Positions 1-8,300 of a DNA stretch of 36,224 bases are shown here, in pieces. The position numbers and the translations under genes were made by a program. This DNA comes from an uncultured Clostridia bacterium. GTDB lineage: Bacteria > Bacillota > Clostridia > Christensenellales > CAMQZB01. Positions within the stretch are counted from its first letter, which is position 1, and each line of letters begins with the position of its first letter. The stretch lies in assembly GCA_947039455.1 (NCBI GenBank), contig CAMQZB010000019.1, forward strand, positions 1 to 36,224. The letters are read 5' to 3'. Under the pieces are notes generated by a model, which worked only from the letters and a program-made list of their open reading frames with translations, did no database searches and was not told the DNA's origin.

Positions 1-187
1 GCTAATAATTACAAACATAAAACGTAAAAACAGCTAATAATTACAAACATAAAACGTAAAAACAGCTAATAATTACAAACATAAAACTCAAAAAACAGCT
101 AATAATATGAAACATAAAACTGTAAAAAAGCTAATAATGAGTAAATATATAACATGAAAAAGCTTAACAATAAGTAAATATAAAGCA
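1..187. repeat. Decaying ~32-bp tandem repeat, about six copies
   Basis: Copies begin at 1, 33, 65, 98, 129 and about 161. The first two are identical 32-mers. The third and fourth carry small changes and the last two are strongly diverged, so the array decays from left to right. Each unit starts GCTAATAA and the better copies contain AAACATAAAAC. The array lies just upstream of a rho-independent terminator, so it is probably the 3' untranslated part of a gene left of the window. Copies abut without unique spacers, so this is not a CRISPR array. The left edge may be cut by the window. Confidence 0.85.
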
Positions 188-192
188 GTCAA

Positions 193-228
193 ACGCTCCT
201 TAATTTGAAGAATTAAGGGGTGTTTTTT
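193..228 (+). terminator. Rho-independent terminator of an upstream gene
   Basis: A 13-bp stem (193-205 with 211-223, two G-T wobbles) with a 5-base loop is followed by a run of T to 228. No coding region precedes it inside the window, so it should end a transcript entering from the left. Together with the repeat it isolates the mraZ promoter from upstream transcription. Confidence 0.8.
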
Positions 229-442
229 AATGCATAATTTGCGGAATTTAGTATATTTATTCATAATTTACATATTAATTTGTGGAAAATGTCATTAAAT
301 GACGGATGTAAATCTCTAAAACACTTCTTAAACGAACGCAATTTTGCTAACAAATAGAAGATTTTAAGCAAATGCGTTTTTGTTTTAATGTAAAATATCT
401 AAAATTGCATAAAAATAATGGAAAAAATTGATAATTTACAAT
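229..442. other. AT-rich intergenic stretch, no gene seen
   Basis: This is the rest of the non-coding region between the upstream terminator and the MraZ boxes. I see no open frame with a ribosome binding site, no clear hairpin and no DnaA-box cluster. Confidence 0.5.
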
Positions 443-481
443 AAAAGTGGAGCTAAATGGACAAAAGTGGTTGACAAGTGG
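443..481 (+). promoter_or_regulatory. MraZ-box array (four AAAGTGG-type direct repeats)
   Basis: AAAAGTGG (443-450), TAAATGG (454-460), AAAAGTGG (463-470) and ACAAGTGG (474-481) end at 10, 10 and 11 bp intervals, one helical turn apart. The last copy overlaps the -35 element of the mraZ promoter. MraZ is known to bind short direct repeats of this kind upstream of its own operon (TGGGN boxes in E. coli, AAAGTG-type boxes in Mycoplasma). The arrangement therefore predicts autoregulation of the whole dcw operon. Confidence 0.75.
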
Positions 482-499
482 TTATTCGTATGATATTAT
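471..499 (+). promoter_or_regulatory. Sigma-A type promoter of the dcw operon
   Basis: The -35 TTGACA (471-476) and -10 TATTAT (494-499) are separated by exactly 17 bp. Transcription should start near 506, leaving a leader of about 20 nt that holds the AAGGGGG ribosome binding site of mraZ. Confidence 0.85.
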
Positions 500-528
500 C
501 TATATACAACGAATAAGGGGGAATAAGT

Positions 529-954
529 ATGTTTACGGGAATGTATAACCATCAATTAGATGATAAAAGCAGATTGCGTCTACCAGCTAAGTTTAGAAGT
601 GAACTTGGTGGAAGTTTTTTTTGCTTAAAAGGCTATGACAACACCGTTCTTATTTATAGCAAAACCAAATTCGAAAAATTTTGTGAGGAATATGAAGACA
701 CACCGATGTCTGATGTTTCAGCACAAAGAGCTTTAGGCGAAATCATTTCAACATCATTTGAATTGACTGAAGATTCTCAAGGAAGATTTGTTCTACCAAG
801 TTATTTAAAAGACTACGCAAATATTGAAAAGAATGTAGTTGTTAAAGGCGTTGGTTCAAGAATAGAAATTTGGAGCGATAAAGCTCATGAGGAGCGTACA
901 ACTGATTTAAGTTTTAACGAACTTGTAGTAAAGTTGAAAAAAGGAGAAGCCTAA
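529..954 (+). CDS. mraZ: Transcriptional regulator MraZ
   Basis: MraZ is a DNA-binding protein with two SpoVT-AbrB-like domains that assembles into rings and regulates the dcw operon. The 141-residue length is typical. The N-terminal MFTGMYNHQLDDKSRLRLPA segment is the family signature, and a second repeat with the matching ELTEDSQGRFVLP pattern lies near residues 77-90. The start is fixed by AAGGGGG about 9 nt upstream. It is the first gene of the cluster, 3 nt before rsmH, and has candidate MraZ boxes in its own promoter, so autoregulation is likely. Identification is secure. Confidence 0.96.
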   Translation: MFTGMYNHQLDDKSRLRLPAKFRSELGGSFFCLKGYDNTVLIYSKTKFEKFCEEYEDTPMSDVSAQRALGEIISTSFELTEDSQGRFVLPSYLKDYANIEKNVVVKGVGSRIEIWSDKAHEERTTDLSFNELVVKLKKGEA

Positions 955-957
955 GCT

Positions 958-1902
958 ATGAAGTACGATACTCAATACCACAAACCAATAATGGTTGACG
1001 AAATTCAAAATTATTTGAATTTAAAACCGGACGGGATTTATCTTGATGGAACCTTGGGCGGTGGCGGACACTCTGAAATGATTTTAGAAATGTCATCACC
1101 AAACGGTAGACTTATTGGAATTGATAAAGACGACGACGCACACAAATTTGCAGCTGAAAGGCTTGCAAGATTTGGAGAAAGATTTACCCCAATGAAAAAC
1201 GATTATCTATATGCAAGTCAAGTTTTAGAACAACTTGGAATTGATTTGATAGACGGAGCATTATTAGATTTGGGAGTTTCAAGTTTTCAGCTTGACAACT
1301 TCGAGAGAGGGTTTTCTTATAGAAGTGAAGACGCAGTGCTTGACATGAGAATGGACAAGTCATTGACATTCACAGCAAAAGACCTTGTAAACCAATATTC
1401 ATTTGAAGAAATGAGAGACATCTTTTTCAAATATGGAGAAGAAAAGTTTTCAAACAAAATAGCTAGTAACATAGAAAAATATAGACAAGAAAAAACTATA
1501 GAAACTTGCGGAGAGCTAGTAGAGATTATTAGAAATTCCGTACCAGCAAAAGTAAGACGTGAAGGGCATCCAGCGAAAAAAGTTTTTCAAGCCATTAGAA
1601 TTGAAGTTAATGGAGAAATTAAAGACTTAGAGGAAGCCGTTACAAACTTAGTACGAAAGTTAAAAGTTGGAGGAAGACTTTGTGTAATTACATTTCATTC
1701 TCTTGAAGACAGAATCGTAAAAAATGTTTTTAAGGAATTAGAGATTGATTGCGTGTGCAGTAAGGCATTGCCGATATGCGTGTGTAACAAAGTAAAAGAA
1801 GTGAAAATTCTGACGAAGAAACCTATCATTGCAACTGACGAAGAGGTGCAAAGAAACAGTAGGTCAACGTCAGCTAAATTAAGAGTTATAGAAAAACTAT
1901 GA
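958..1902 (+). CDS. rsmH: 16S rRNA (cytosine-1402-N4)-methyltransferase
   Basis: RsmH (MraW) uses S-adenosylmethionine to methylate N4 of C1402 in the 16S rRNA decoding centre. The 314-residue product starts with the typical HKPIMVDEIQ segment. It has the SAM-binding loop DGTLGGGGHSEMIL near residues 30-43, the LDLGVSS motif near residue 103, and the RxxHPAKKVFQAIRIEVN and ITFHSLEDRIVK motifs in the second half. The ribosome binding site is AAAGGAG inside the 3' end of mraZ. The second position in the cluster is the universal position of this gene. Confidence 0.96.
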   Translation: MKYDTQYHKPIMVDEIQNYLNLKPDGIYLDGTLGGGGHSEMILEMSSPNGRLIGIDKDDDAHKFAAERLARFGERFTPMKNDYLYASQVLEQLGIDLIDGALLDLGVSSFQLDNFERGFSYRSEDAVLDMRMDKSLTFTAKDLVNQYSFEEMRDIFFKYGEEKFSNKIASNIEKYRQEKTIETCGELVEIIRNSVPAKVRREGHPAKKVFQAIRIEVNGEIKDLEEAVTNLVRKLKVGGRLCVITFHSLEDRIVKNVFKELEIDCVCSKALPICVCNKVKEVKILTKKPIIATDEEVQRNSRSTSAKLRVIEKL

Positions 1903-1927
1903 ATATTTTGGGGAGTGAGGAAATATT

Positions 1928-2566
1928 ATGTTAACAACAAGAAGAGAAATAAAAACTAAACAAGACCGCAACGGGTCATTTGAGAGAAAGGTTTTTGATA
2001 AGGAAACTACAATAAGCAATGAGAAACTTAATATTGACGGAATCGTGTCAGTACAAAATACGGTTGCGCCAAAAATTGAGAAGAAGCAAGAGCAAAAAAC
2101 TGAAGTAAAAATCGTAGGTTCAAAACTACGAGTAACTGATACATACGCAGGAACTGCAAAATCAACTAAAATAGTAGCAGGAGTTGCACCAAAAGAAAAG
2201 ATGACATCTAGAAATGTCTTGATGGTGACAGTTTATTGCCTAGTAGTTGTAGCATTGGTAGCGGTAATCGCATTAAATGCAAGTGCACTTGGTGGCATGG
2301 CTGCTAAGAACGCAGTATTATCTGGCGAAGTTAGTGCAATGGCAACTGAGTATTCAGCATTGTCAGCAGAACTTTCAGCATTGTCTGATGTATCAAGAGT
2401 AACTCAATTAGCACAAAATTCATTAAACCTATCAGCAGCAGCTGCCGCTGGAGTTGAAGTGGTTGAAGTGGGTATGCCATCAGTGTTACCTCCAGTAGAA
2501 GTAGTTTTTCAAACAAATTGGTTTGATTCAATATGTGATTCAGTGAGCGGTTTCTTCGGAGGCTAA
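1928..2566 (+). CDS. FtsL-like bitopic cell-division protein (putative)
   Basis: This 212-residue protein has a long, basic, low-complexity cytoplasmic part (about residues 1-95), one membrane helix (about 97-119) and an Ala/Ser/Leu-rich helical extracytoplasmic part (about 125-175). It ends in a Pro-containing stretch and a Trp/Phe-rich tail. FtsL normally occupies this slot between rsmH and the class B penicillin-binding protein, and its single helix plus short coiled coil fit. FtsL is usually only 90-130 residues, so the cytoplasmic extension is unusual. Sequence conservation is too low to name it from sequence alone, so the call rests on topology and position. GGGGAGTGAGG precedes the start. 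Confidence 0.65.
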   Translation: MLTTRREIKTKQDRNGSFERKVFDKETTISNEKLNIDGIVSVQNTVAPKIEKKQEQKTEVKIVGSKLRVTDTYAGTAKSTKIVAGVAPKEKMTSRNVLMVTVYCLVVVALVAVIALNASALGGMAAKNAVLSGEVSAMATEYSALSAELSALSDVSRVTQLAQNSLNLSAAAAAGVEVVEVGMPSVLPPVEVVFQTNWFDSICDSVSGFFGG

Positions 2567-2567
2567 A

Positions 2568-4304
2568 TTGAACAAAAAATTTAATATTAATTTATTACGA
2601 AAGAGGTTACTAGCAATATTTTTTGCAGTGACCTTTCTTTTTTTTCTAATTGGTTGTAGACTTACTTATCTACAACTTTTTTCTGCGTATAACCTTACGG
2701 AAAAAGCGTTGGATCAATGGACGAGAGATTTGCCAATAACAGCAGAGCGTGGGCGAATACTTGATAGAAACGGCGAAGTTCTTGCGGAGAATGTCACAAC
2801 TTACAACTTATATGTGCGACCAAGAATGACTGAGAACGAAGAAGAAATGTCGAAAACACTATCAATAATTCTTGGAATAGAAGAAGCTACTTTATATAGT
2901 AAATTAATCAAAAAAGGCTCAAGTGAATTCACTCTAGCGCTAGGAGTATCGGAAGATGTCATGAAGAAAGTGGAGAGTTATGACTATGACGGGATATATT
3001 ATTCAGTGAATAACGAAAGGTATTATCCATACAACGAATTAGCTTGCCAAATTCTCGGTTATGTATCAATTGACGGCGAAGGACAAAGCGGACTGGAGAA
3101 ATATTTCAATCAATATTTACGTGGAGTTGACGGACAAATGCTTTCACAAGGTGATTTACTAGGTATCGAACAAGAGGATTCTGAACGATATTATATTGAT
3201 GGGCAAAGAGGACTTGATGTACAATTGACACTTGATAGACAAATACAGCAAGTGACAGAAAACGCCTTAAAGAAATTAATGTTATCATCAAATCCCGTGT
3301 CAACATCGGCGATAGTAATGGATATAAACAACGGTGACATAGTTGCATTAGCAAACTTTCCCTCATTTGATTTAAACAATCCGCCACGTGATGACTTAGA
3401 AGAATTAATGAAACTTTCAAGAAACACTTTGATTACTGATATCTATGAACCTGGCTCAACTTTCAAAGTATTAACAGCAGCGGCAAACGTGGAAGAATAT
3501 TTGCAAGGCAACGAAAACGCCTTTTCACCTGAAGCAGTTTTCGGTGACGGAAGAACTCGTGTGGTGGACGGTCAAACTGTGAAATGTTGGGATAAACATA
3601 TTAACGGAAAGCACTCTAACCAAGATTTATCTGAAGCATTAATGAATTCTTGTAATCCAATATTCGTGGATATAGCATTGAGTTTAGGGAAAGAAACTAT
3701 GTATGATTACTTGGAAGATTTCGGATATGGAAAAGCTACTGGCGTTGATTATCAAGGAGAAAGTGGCGGAATGTTAATATCGGAAAACTTTCTAAAATCT
3801 TGTGATTTAGCAAGAATTTCTTTTGGTCAAACAATAGCAGTTACAGGATTGCAACTTGTGAATGCAACTGCATCAGCGGTGAATGGTGGAAACCTTTATA
3901 CTCCTACTTTCCTTGATAGCGTTACAACGTATGAAGGAAAAAATGTCTACACAAAAAGAACCAATCAAATCGGAAATAGCATTTCAGAAGAAGCAAGTGC
4001 AATTATGCGAAACTACCTTTACGGAGTAGTTGAGAAAGGCAGTGGTTCTCATGCGAAAATTGACGGATATAAAGTAGGCGGCAAAACTGGCACAGCCCAA
4101 AAATACGTTGACGGACACATTGCTAGCGGAAAATATATTTCTTCTTTTGTTGGATTTTTCGGAAAAGACGAACCTGAATATATTGCTTTGGTGTTAGTAA
4201 ATGAGCCTGAGGGTATCTACTACGGAAGCACAATCGCAGCTCCAGTAGCGAAAGAAATCTTTGAAGGAATTATTGCTATCGAAGAAACTAAGAAAGAAGA
4301 TTAA
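2568..4304 (+). CDS. ftsI: Class B penicillin-binding protein (FtsI/SpoVD family, no PASTA domain)
   Basis: This is a peptidoglycan transpeptidase that crosslinks septal (or spore cortex) wall. It has 578 residues: an N-terminal anchor (about 12-31), a dimerisation region beginning with the RGRILDRNG motif (61-69), and the transpeptidase domain. The three active-site motifs are visible: SxxK at 297-300 (STFK), SxN at 361-363 (SCN) and KTG at 506-508 in VGGKTGTAQ. The start is TTG, 1 nt after the preceding stop, with GGAGG at 2558-2562. SpoVD and many PBP2x proteins carry C-terminal PASTA domains, but this one ends about 70 residues after KTG and has none. Whether it serves vegetative division or sporulation cannot be decided here. 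Confidence 0.92.
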   Translation: MNKKFNINLLRKRLLAIFFAVTFLFFLIGCRLTYLQLFSAYNLTEKALDQWTRDLPITAERGRILDRNGEVLAENVTTYNLYVRPRMTENEEEMSKTLSIILGIEEATLYSKLIKKGSSEFTLALGVSEDVMKKVESYDYDGIYYSVNNERYYPYNELACQILGYVSIDGEGQSGLEKYFNQYLRGVDGQMLSQGDLLGIEQEDSERYYIDGQRGLDVQLTLDRQIQQVTENALKKLMLSSNPVSTSAIVMDINNGDIVALANFPSFDLNNPPRDDLEELMKLSRNTLITDIYEPGSTFKVLTAAANVEEYLQGNENAFSPEAVFGDGRTRVVDGQTVKCWDKHINGKHSNQDLSEALMNSCNPIFVDIALSLGKETMYDYLEDFGYGKATGVDYQGESGGMLISENFLKSCDLARISFGQTIAVTGLQLVNATASAVNGGNLYTPTFLDSVTTYEGKNVYTKRTNQIGNSISEEASAIMRNYLYGVVEKGSGSHAKIDGYKVGGKTGTAQKYVDGHIASGKYISSFVGFFGKDEPEYIALVLVNEPEGIYYGSTIAAPVAKEIFEGIIAIEETKKED

Positions 4305-4457
4305 GGAAAAACTATAAAAATAAATAAATTTTAAAAAATTTAATAAATTTCAACTTTTCTCGTTATAAGTAAAAACGTTTTAGAATAAAATACTATATAG
4401 CACCTAGAAGAATTATTTTTCTGGTAGGGATAAAATAGCATTGTAAGGGGAAAGATT
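4305..4457. other. Intergenic gap between PBP gene and murE
   Basis: This 153-bp AT-rich gap is the largest inside the first half of the cluster. I see no well-formed terminator. TAAAAT and TATATA hexamers occur, but none has a fitting -35 element at 16-18 bp, so no promoter is called. Confidence 0.4.
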
Positions 4458-5948
4458 ATGAAATTGAGAGAGCTAATGAGAGAAGTATTAGAAGCGGAAA
4501 TTATAGGTGATGAAGATGTTGAAGTTCAAGGAATTGAATTTGACTTGTTTCAACCACTTAAAGGAAAAGCTGTAATACTTTTCTCCAATTCTTTAGGAAA
4601 ATACAACTGTTCTATAGAGGATTTAGAGAAGAATAATGCAAGTTGTATAATATCGGAATCGCCAATTGACACAAAGCTTACTAACGTAGTAGTGAAAAAT
4701 ATCAGACGTGTTTTCTCACAAGTATCAGCAAATTTCTACAACCGTCCAAACGAAAAAATGAAGTTTGTTTTTATAACAGGTACAAACGGAAAAACTTCTA
4801 CTACCAATATTGTTAGCAACATTTTAAATAACGGCGGAGTGAGAAGTGGAGTAATCGGAACGGAAGGCAGTTATTTTGAAGATGTGAAATGGGAAACAAA
4901 ACTTACAACTCCTGACCCAAATACTCTTTTTAAAGTTTTGAACGAAATGAAAGAACTAGGTTGTGAATGTGTGGTTATGGAAGCATCGGCACACGCTTTG
5001 CATTTTGATAAATTATACAGCCTTTATGCGGAAATTGGTATTTTAACAAATTGCAAGAGAGATCACTTGGATTTTTTCCATACAGAAGAAAATTATCAAA
5101 GAGCAAAAGAAGGAATGTTTCACAATACTCAAATCAAATTCGCAGTGGTGAATGGCGATGATATGTTAGGTAAGAAATTAATTGAGAACCACCCAGTTCC
5201 AATTTTATCTTACGGAAAAGGACGTGGGACTGATGATAGTGAATCTGGTTATAAAATAAGTGGAAGTGATTTAGAGATAAGTTACAGTAATTTAAAATAT
5301 GGTGAAACAATGACCTTTGATGTGCATTGCAAAGGTGAAATACTAAAAGTAGAAACTAAATTGTTTGGCGAGTTTAATGTTTACAACATCTTAGCAAGTA
5401 TTGCAACCGCAAAACTTTTTAATATAAAAAATGATATAATTTTAAAGAGCCTAGAAGCCATGGAAGTTATTGGTGGACGGTTTGAAAAAATACCAAATGA
5501 CCTTGGAGTGAATATAATAATCGACTTCGCCCACACACCTGACAGTATGGAAAACGTAATAGAAACTGCAAGAAAAATTACTGACGGAAAGGTGATAACG
5601 GTCTTTGGTTGTGGTGGAGATAGGGATAAAGGCAAGCGTAGTATTATGGGTAACGTAGCAACAAAAAACAGTGATTATGTGGTGATAACTTCAGACAATC
5701 CACGTTGCGAAAACCCTATGGAAATACTATGGGATATCGAAAAAGGAATTGATCGCAGTAATTCGAATTACACAGTAATTAGTGGCAGAGCGATTGCAAT
5801 TCAGCATAGTTTGAATTACGCAAAAAGCGGTGATACAGTTTTAATTCTTGGAAAGGGTGTAGAAAATTACATAGATGTAAATAATGTTAAATATGAGTAC
5901 AGTGATTACAGCGTGGTCTATGAATATATAGAAAAAAAGGAGCATTAA
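4458..5948 (+). CDS. murE: UDP-N-acetylmuramoyl-tripeptide synthetase, meso-DAP adding
   Basis: MurE is the cytoplasmic ligase that adds the third stem-peptide residue to UDP-MurNAc-L-Ala-D-Glu at the cost of ATP. The 496-residue protein has the Mur ligase P-loop ITGTNGKTS (about 106-114), the central domain with the lysine of YQRAKEGM that is expected to be carbamylated (about 217), and a C-terminal domain with DNPRCE starting at 413. DNPR is the family signature for meso-diaminopimelate rather than lysine, so the wall should be DAP type. AAGGGGAAAG gives a good ribosome binding site. The stop overlaps the mraY start by one base (TAATG), indicating translational coupling. Confidence 0.95.
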   Translation: MKLRELMREVLEAEIIGDEDVEVQGIEFDLFQPLKGKAVILFSNSLGKYNCSIEDLEKNNASCIISESPIDTKLTNVVVKNIRRVFSQVSANFYNRPNEKMKFVFITGTNGKTSTTNIVSNILNNGGVRSGVIGTEGSYFEDVKWETKLTTPDPNTLFKVLNEMKELGCECVVMEASAHALHFDKLYSLYAEIGILTNCKRDHLDFFHTEENYQRAKEGMFHNTQIKFAVVNGDDMLGKKLIENHPVPILSYGKGRGTDDSESGYKISGSDLEISYSNLKYGETMTFDVHCKGEILKVETKLFGEFNVYNILASIATAKLFNIKNDIILKSLEAMEVIGGRFEKIPNDLGVNIIIDFAHTPDSMENVIETARKITDGKVITVFGCGGDRDKGKRSIMGNVATKNSDYVVITSDNPRCENPMEILWDIEKGIDRSNSNYTVISGRAIAIQHSLNYAKSGDTVLILGKGVENYIDVNNVKYEYSDYSVVYEYIEKKEH

Positions 5949-6955
5949 TGCAATTTTTTAACGGAACAATATTTTCAATAATACTAACAATTCTCCTTGG
6001 TTTTGTGGTAACAAGTATGCTAGCAAAAGCCAACGCAAAGCAAGTTATTTTGTCATACGTAACGGAGCATAGCGGAAAAGCAGGAACTCCAACAATGGGC
6101 GGAATAGTGATAATTTTGGCAGTAGTAATTACTGGTTCAATATTTATATCAACGCTAGTAAAGCCTGTAGTAGTTGCAGTTTTGATAGCACTTGGTGTAG
6201 GGGTGATAGGATTTTTGGACGATTTTATTAAAGTAAAGTTCAGTCGAAATTTAGGATTGATGGCGTATCAAAAAATAATCGGTCAAAGTGTCCTTGGTGG
6301 GGTGACAGCAGTGTTTTGTTACAGTTATACTGGTGGCGAAATGCTTGTGCCTTTTCTCAATCAATATATTTTCTTAGGCAAATGGTCGATACCGCTAGTT
6401 TTCATTGCGTTTATTGCGCTAGTAAATACAACGAATTTGACTGACGGATTAGACGGACTTGCTGCAAATTCCACATTGATTTTCCTTGGGGGCGTTGGTG
6501 TGATAATCGCAATCGAACTTTTGCAACTAAGCGATGCTTCATCATTTGCAAAAGTTGTAGAGCTAAAAGGCTTTTTGATGATAACACTAGCAACAATGGG
6601 AAGTGTATTAGCGTTTTTACTATTTAACACATACCCAGCTAAAGTGTTTATGGGTGATACCGGATCGCTATTTTTAGGAGCAATGATGACAGTACTTGCA
6701 GTTTTTACTAAGAACACTTTGTTTATTTTATGTTTCGGATTGCCATTTGTAATTTCAGGTGTTTCTGATATTTTGCAAGTGGGATATTTTAAGTTAACAA
6801 AAGGCAAGCGTATATTTAAAATGGCACCATTCCACCACCATTTGGAGGAGTGCGGAATACATGAAAACAGGATTGTCAGAATTTATTTTGTTGTATCTCT
6901 TGTTGCCACATTGATTACGTTAGCAAGTTATGTAGGGGGAATTTATGGAGTTTAG
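5948..6955 (+). CDS. mraY: Phospho-MurNAc-pentapeptide transferase
   Basis: MraY moves phospho-MurNAc-pentapeptide from UDP to undecaprenyl phosphate, making lipid I at the inner face of the membrane. The 335-residue protein is polytopic with about ten helices. It shows the family motifs GTPTMGG (about 46-52), LDDFIK (aspartate pair, about 90-95), NLTDGLDGLAA, GDTGSLFLGA and the histidine triad FHHHLE near the C-terminus. It overlaps murE by 1 nt and murD by 11 nt. No murF, which would make its substrate, lies beside it. Confidence 0.96.
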   Translation: MQFFNGTIFSIILTILLGFVVTSMLAKANAKQVILSYVTEHSGKAGTPTMGGIVIILAVVITGSIFISTLVKPVVVAVLIALGVGVIGFLDDFIKVKFSRNLGLMAYQKIIGQSVLGGVTAVFCYSYTGGEMLVPFLNQYIFLGKWSIPLVFIAFIALVNTTNLTDGLDGLAANSTLIFLGGVGVIIAIELLQLSDASSFAKVVELKGFLMITLATMGSVLAFLLFNTYPAKVFMGDTGSLFLGAMMTVLAVFTKNTLFILCFGLPFVISGVSDILQVGYFKLTKGKRIFKMAPFHHHLEECGIHENRIVRIYFVVSLVATLITLASYVGGIYGV

Positions 6956-8300
6956 AAAAAAGACTTTTTTGATAGTAGGGTTTGGTATATCCGCAAAAAG
7001 TGCCTGTGATTTTATTATGGCAAAAGGCGGTATAGTTTATTTCACAAAAAACACAGCATTTCAAGCATCGGAAGTTGAAGAAATTCGCAATTTGAAGTGT
7101 GAGTATTTAGACTTTGAAGGGCAAAATAAATTAATATTGCAAGGTAAAGCTGATTATCTTGTGGTGTCACCAGCAGTTCCGCTAAATAGTGAACTTTGCA
7201 AATTAGCAAGAGCTAACAAAGTGGAGATTATGTCGGAAGTTGAGCTTGGAACTATGAACACAAAAGCAACAATAGTTGGCATAACAGGAACTAACGGAAA
7301 AACCACAGCAACAACTTTGCTTGATGCAATAATTCGTGGGGATAACAAAGTTTCAAAAGCGGTGGGAAACATTGGTGTGCCTATAACAAAATACGCTAAC
7401 ATTCTTACCCAAGATGACTTTGCTGTTATGGAATTATCTAGTTTTCAGCTAGAAGAAACTACTTCGCTAAAGCCTCACGTTGCGTGCATTTTGAATATAA
7501 CTCCCGACCATTTAGATAGACATAAAACCATGGAAAATTACATAGAAGCCAAAAGTAATATTATTAAGTATCAAAGGTCAAATGACTACTTTGTATGCAA
7601 TCTTCACGACGAATTAATTTGTGAAATTGCAAAAAAAACCAAGGGCAAAGTAGTTTATTTCTCTCACCTACAAAAAACTTCTGGAGCGTACATAGACGGA
7701 GAAAATATTTGCTATAACAACGATGAATTTATTGTTAGCGTAAACTCAATTAATTTACGTGGTGCACACAATTTGCAAAACGTTCTTGCAGTAATAACAA
7801 TGGCAAAAATTTTAGGAATTTCCAACGTGGCGATAGCAAAAACCCTGCAAGCATTTACAGGTATAGAACACCGCTTAAAGCTAGTTTCAGTAATAGATGA
7901 AGTAAGTTATTTCAACGATAGTAAAGCAACAAACCCTGATTCAACAGTGATGGCTGTTAATTCTTTCAAGGAAGATTTATATCTAATTATGGGCGGAATG
8001 GACAGCGATCTTGATTACAGTAAACTAGTTAAGAATTTTCCGAAAAACCTACAACGAGTTTTCGTAGTAGGAGAAAACAGCGAAAAAATAGTAAAAGCCA
8101 TTGGAAAATATGGAGCAGTGAGAGTTACACGTGCAAGTACTTTGCGAGAAGGTGTTTTGCTAGCTCGGTATTTTGCTAAAAGCGGTGACGTGGTGTTATT
8201 TAGTCCAGCCTCAAAAAGTTTTGATAAGTACAAAAATTTTGAACAACGAGGAACTCATTTTGTGTCAATAGTGGAGAGTATAAATGGAAAGAGAAAATGA
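6945..8300 (+). CDS. murD: UDP-N-acetylmuramoylalanine-D-glutamate ligase
   Basis: MurD adds D-glutamate to UDP-MurNAc-L-alanine in the cytoplasm. The 451-residue protein has a Rossmann-like N-terminal UDP-binding domain (KTFLIVGFGISAKSA), the ATP loop VGITGTNGKTT (about 107-117), the central motif NITPDHLDRH (about 185-194) and the C-terminal FNDSKATNPDST motif typical of MurD. It overlaps the end of mraY by 11 nt and the start of ftsW by 17 nt. GTAGGGGG precedes the start codon. Confidence 0.95.
   Translation: MEFRKKTFLIVGFGISAKSACDFIMAKGGIVYFTKNTAFQASEVEEIRNLKCEYLDFEGQNKLILQGKADYLVVSPAVPLNSELCKLARANKVEIMSEVELGTMNTKATIVGITGTNGKTTATTLLDAIIRGDNKVSKAVGNIGVPITKYANILTQDDFAVMELSSFQLEETTSLKPHVACILNITPDHLDRHKTMENYIEAKSNIIKYQRSNDYFVCNLHDELICEIAKKTKGKVVYFSHLQKTSGAYIDGENICYNNDEFIVSVNSINLRGAHNLQNVLAVITMAKILGISNVAIAKTLQAFTGIEHRLKLVSVIDEVSYFNDSKATNPDSTVMAVNSFKEDLYLIMGGMDSDLDYSKLVKNFPKNLQRVFVVGENSEKIVKAIGKYGAVRVTRASTLREGVLLARYFAKSGDVVLFSPASKSFDKYKNFEQRGTHFVSIVESINGKRK

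Noticed and set aside
1-187. CRISPR array
   Set aside because: Units abut with no unique spacers, the repeat is AT-rich without a dyad, copies decay, and no cas gene is near.
6361-6807. Minus-strand open frame of 148 codons inside mraY
   Set aside because: It is antisense to highly conserved mraY coding sequence and explained as a frame shadow of low-GC codon use.
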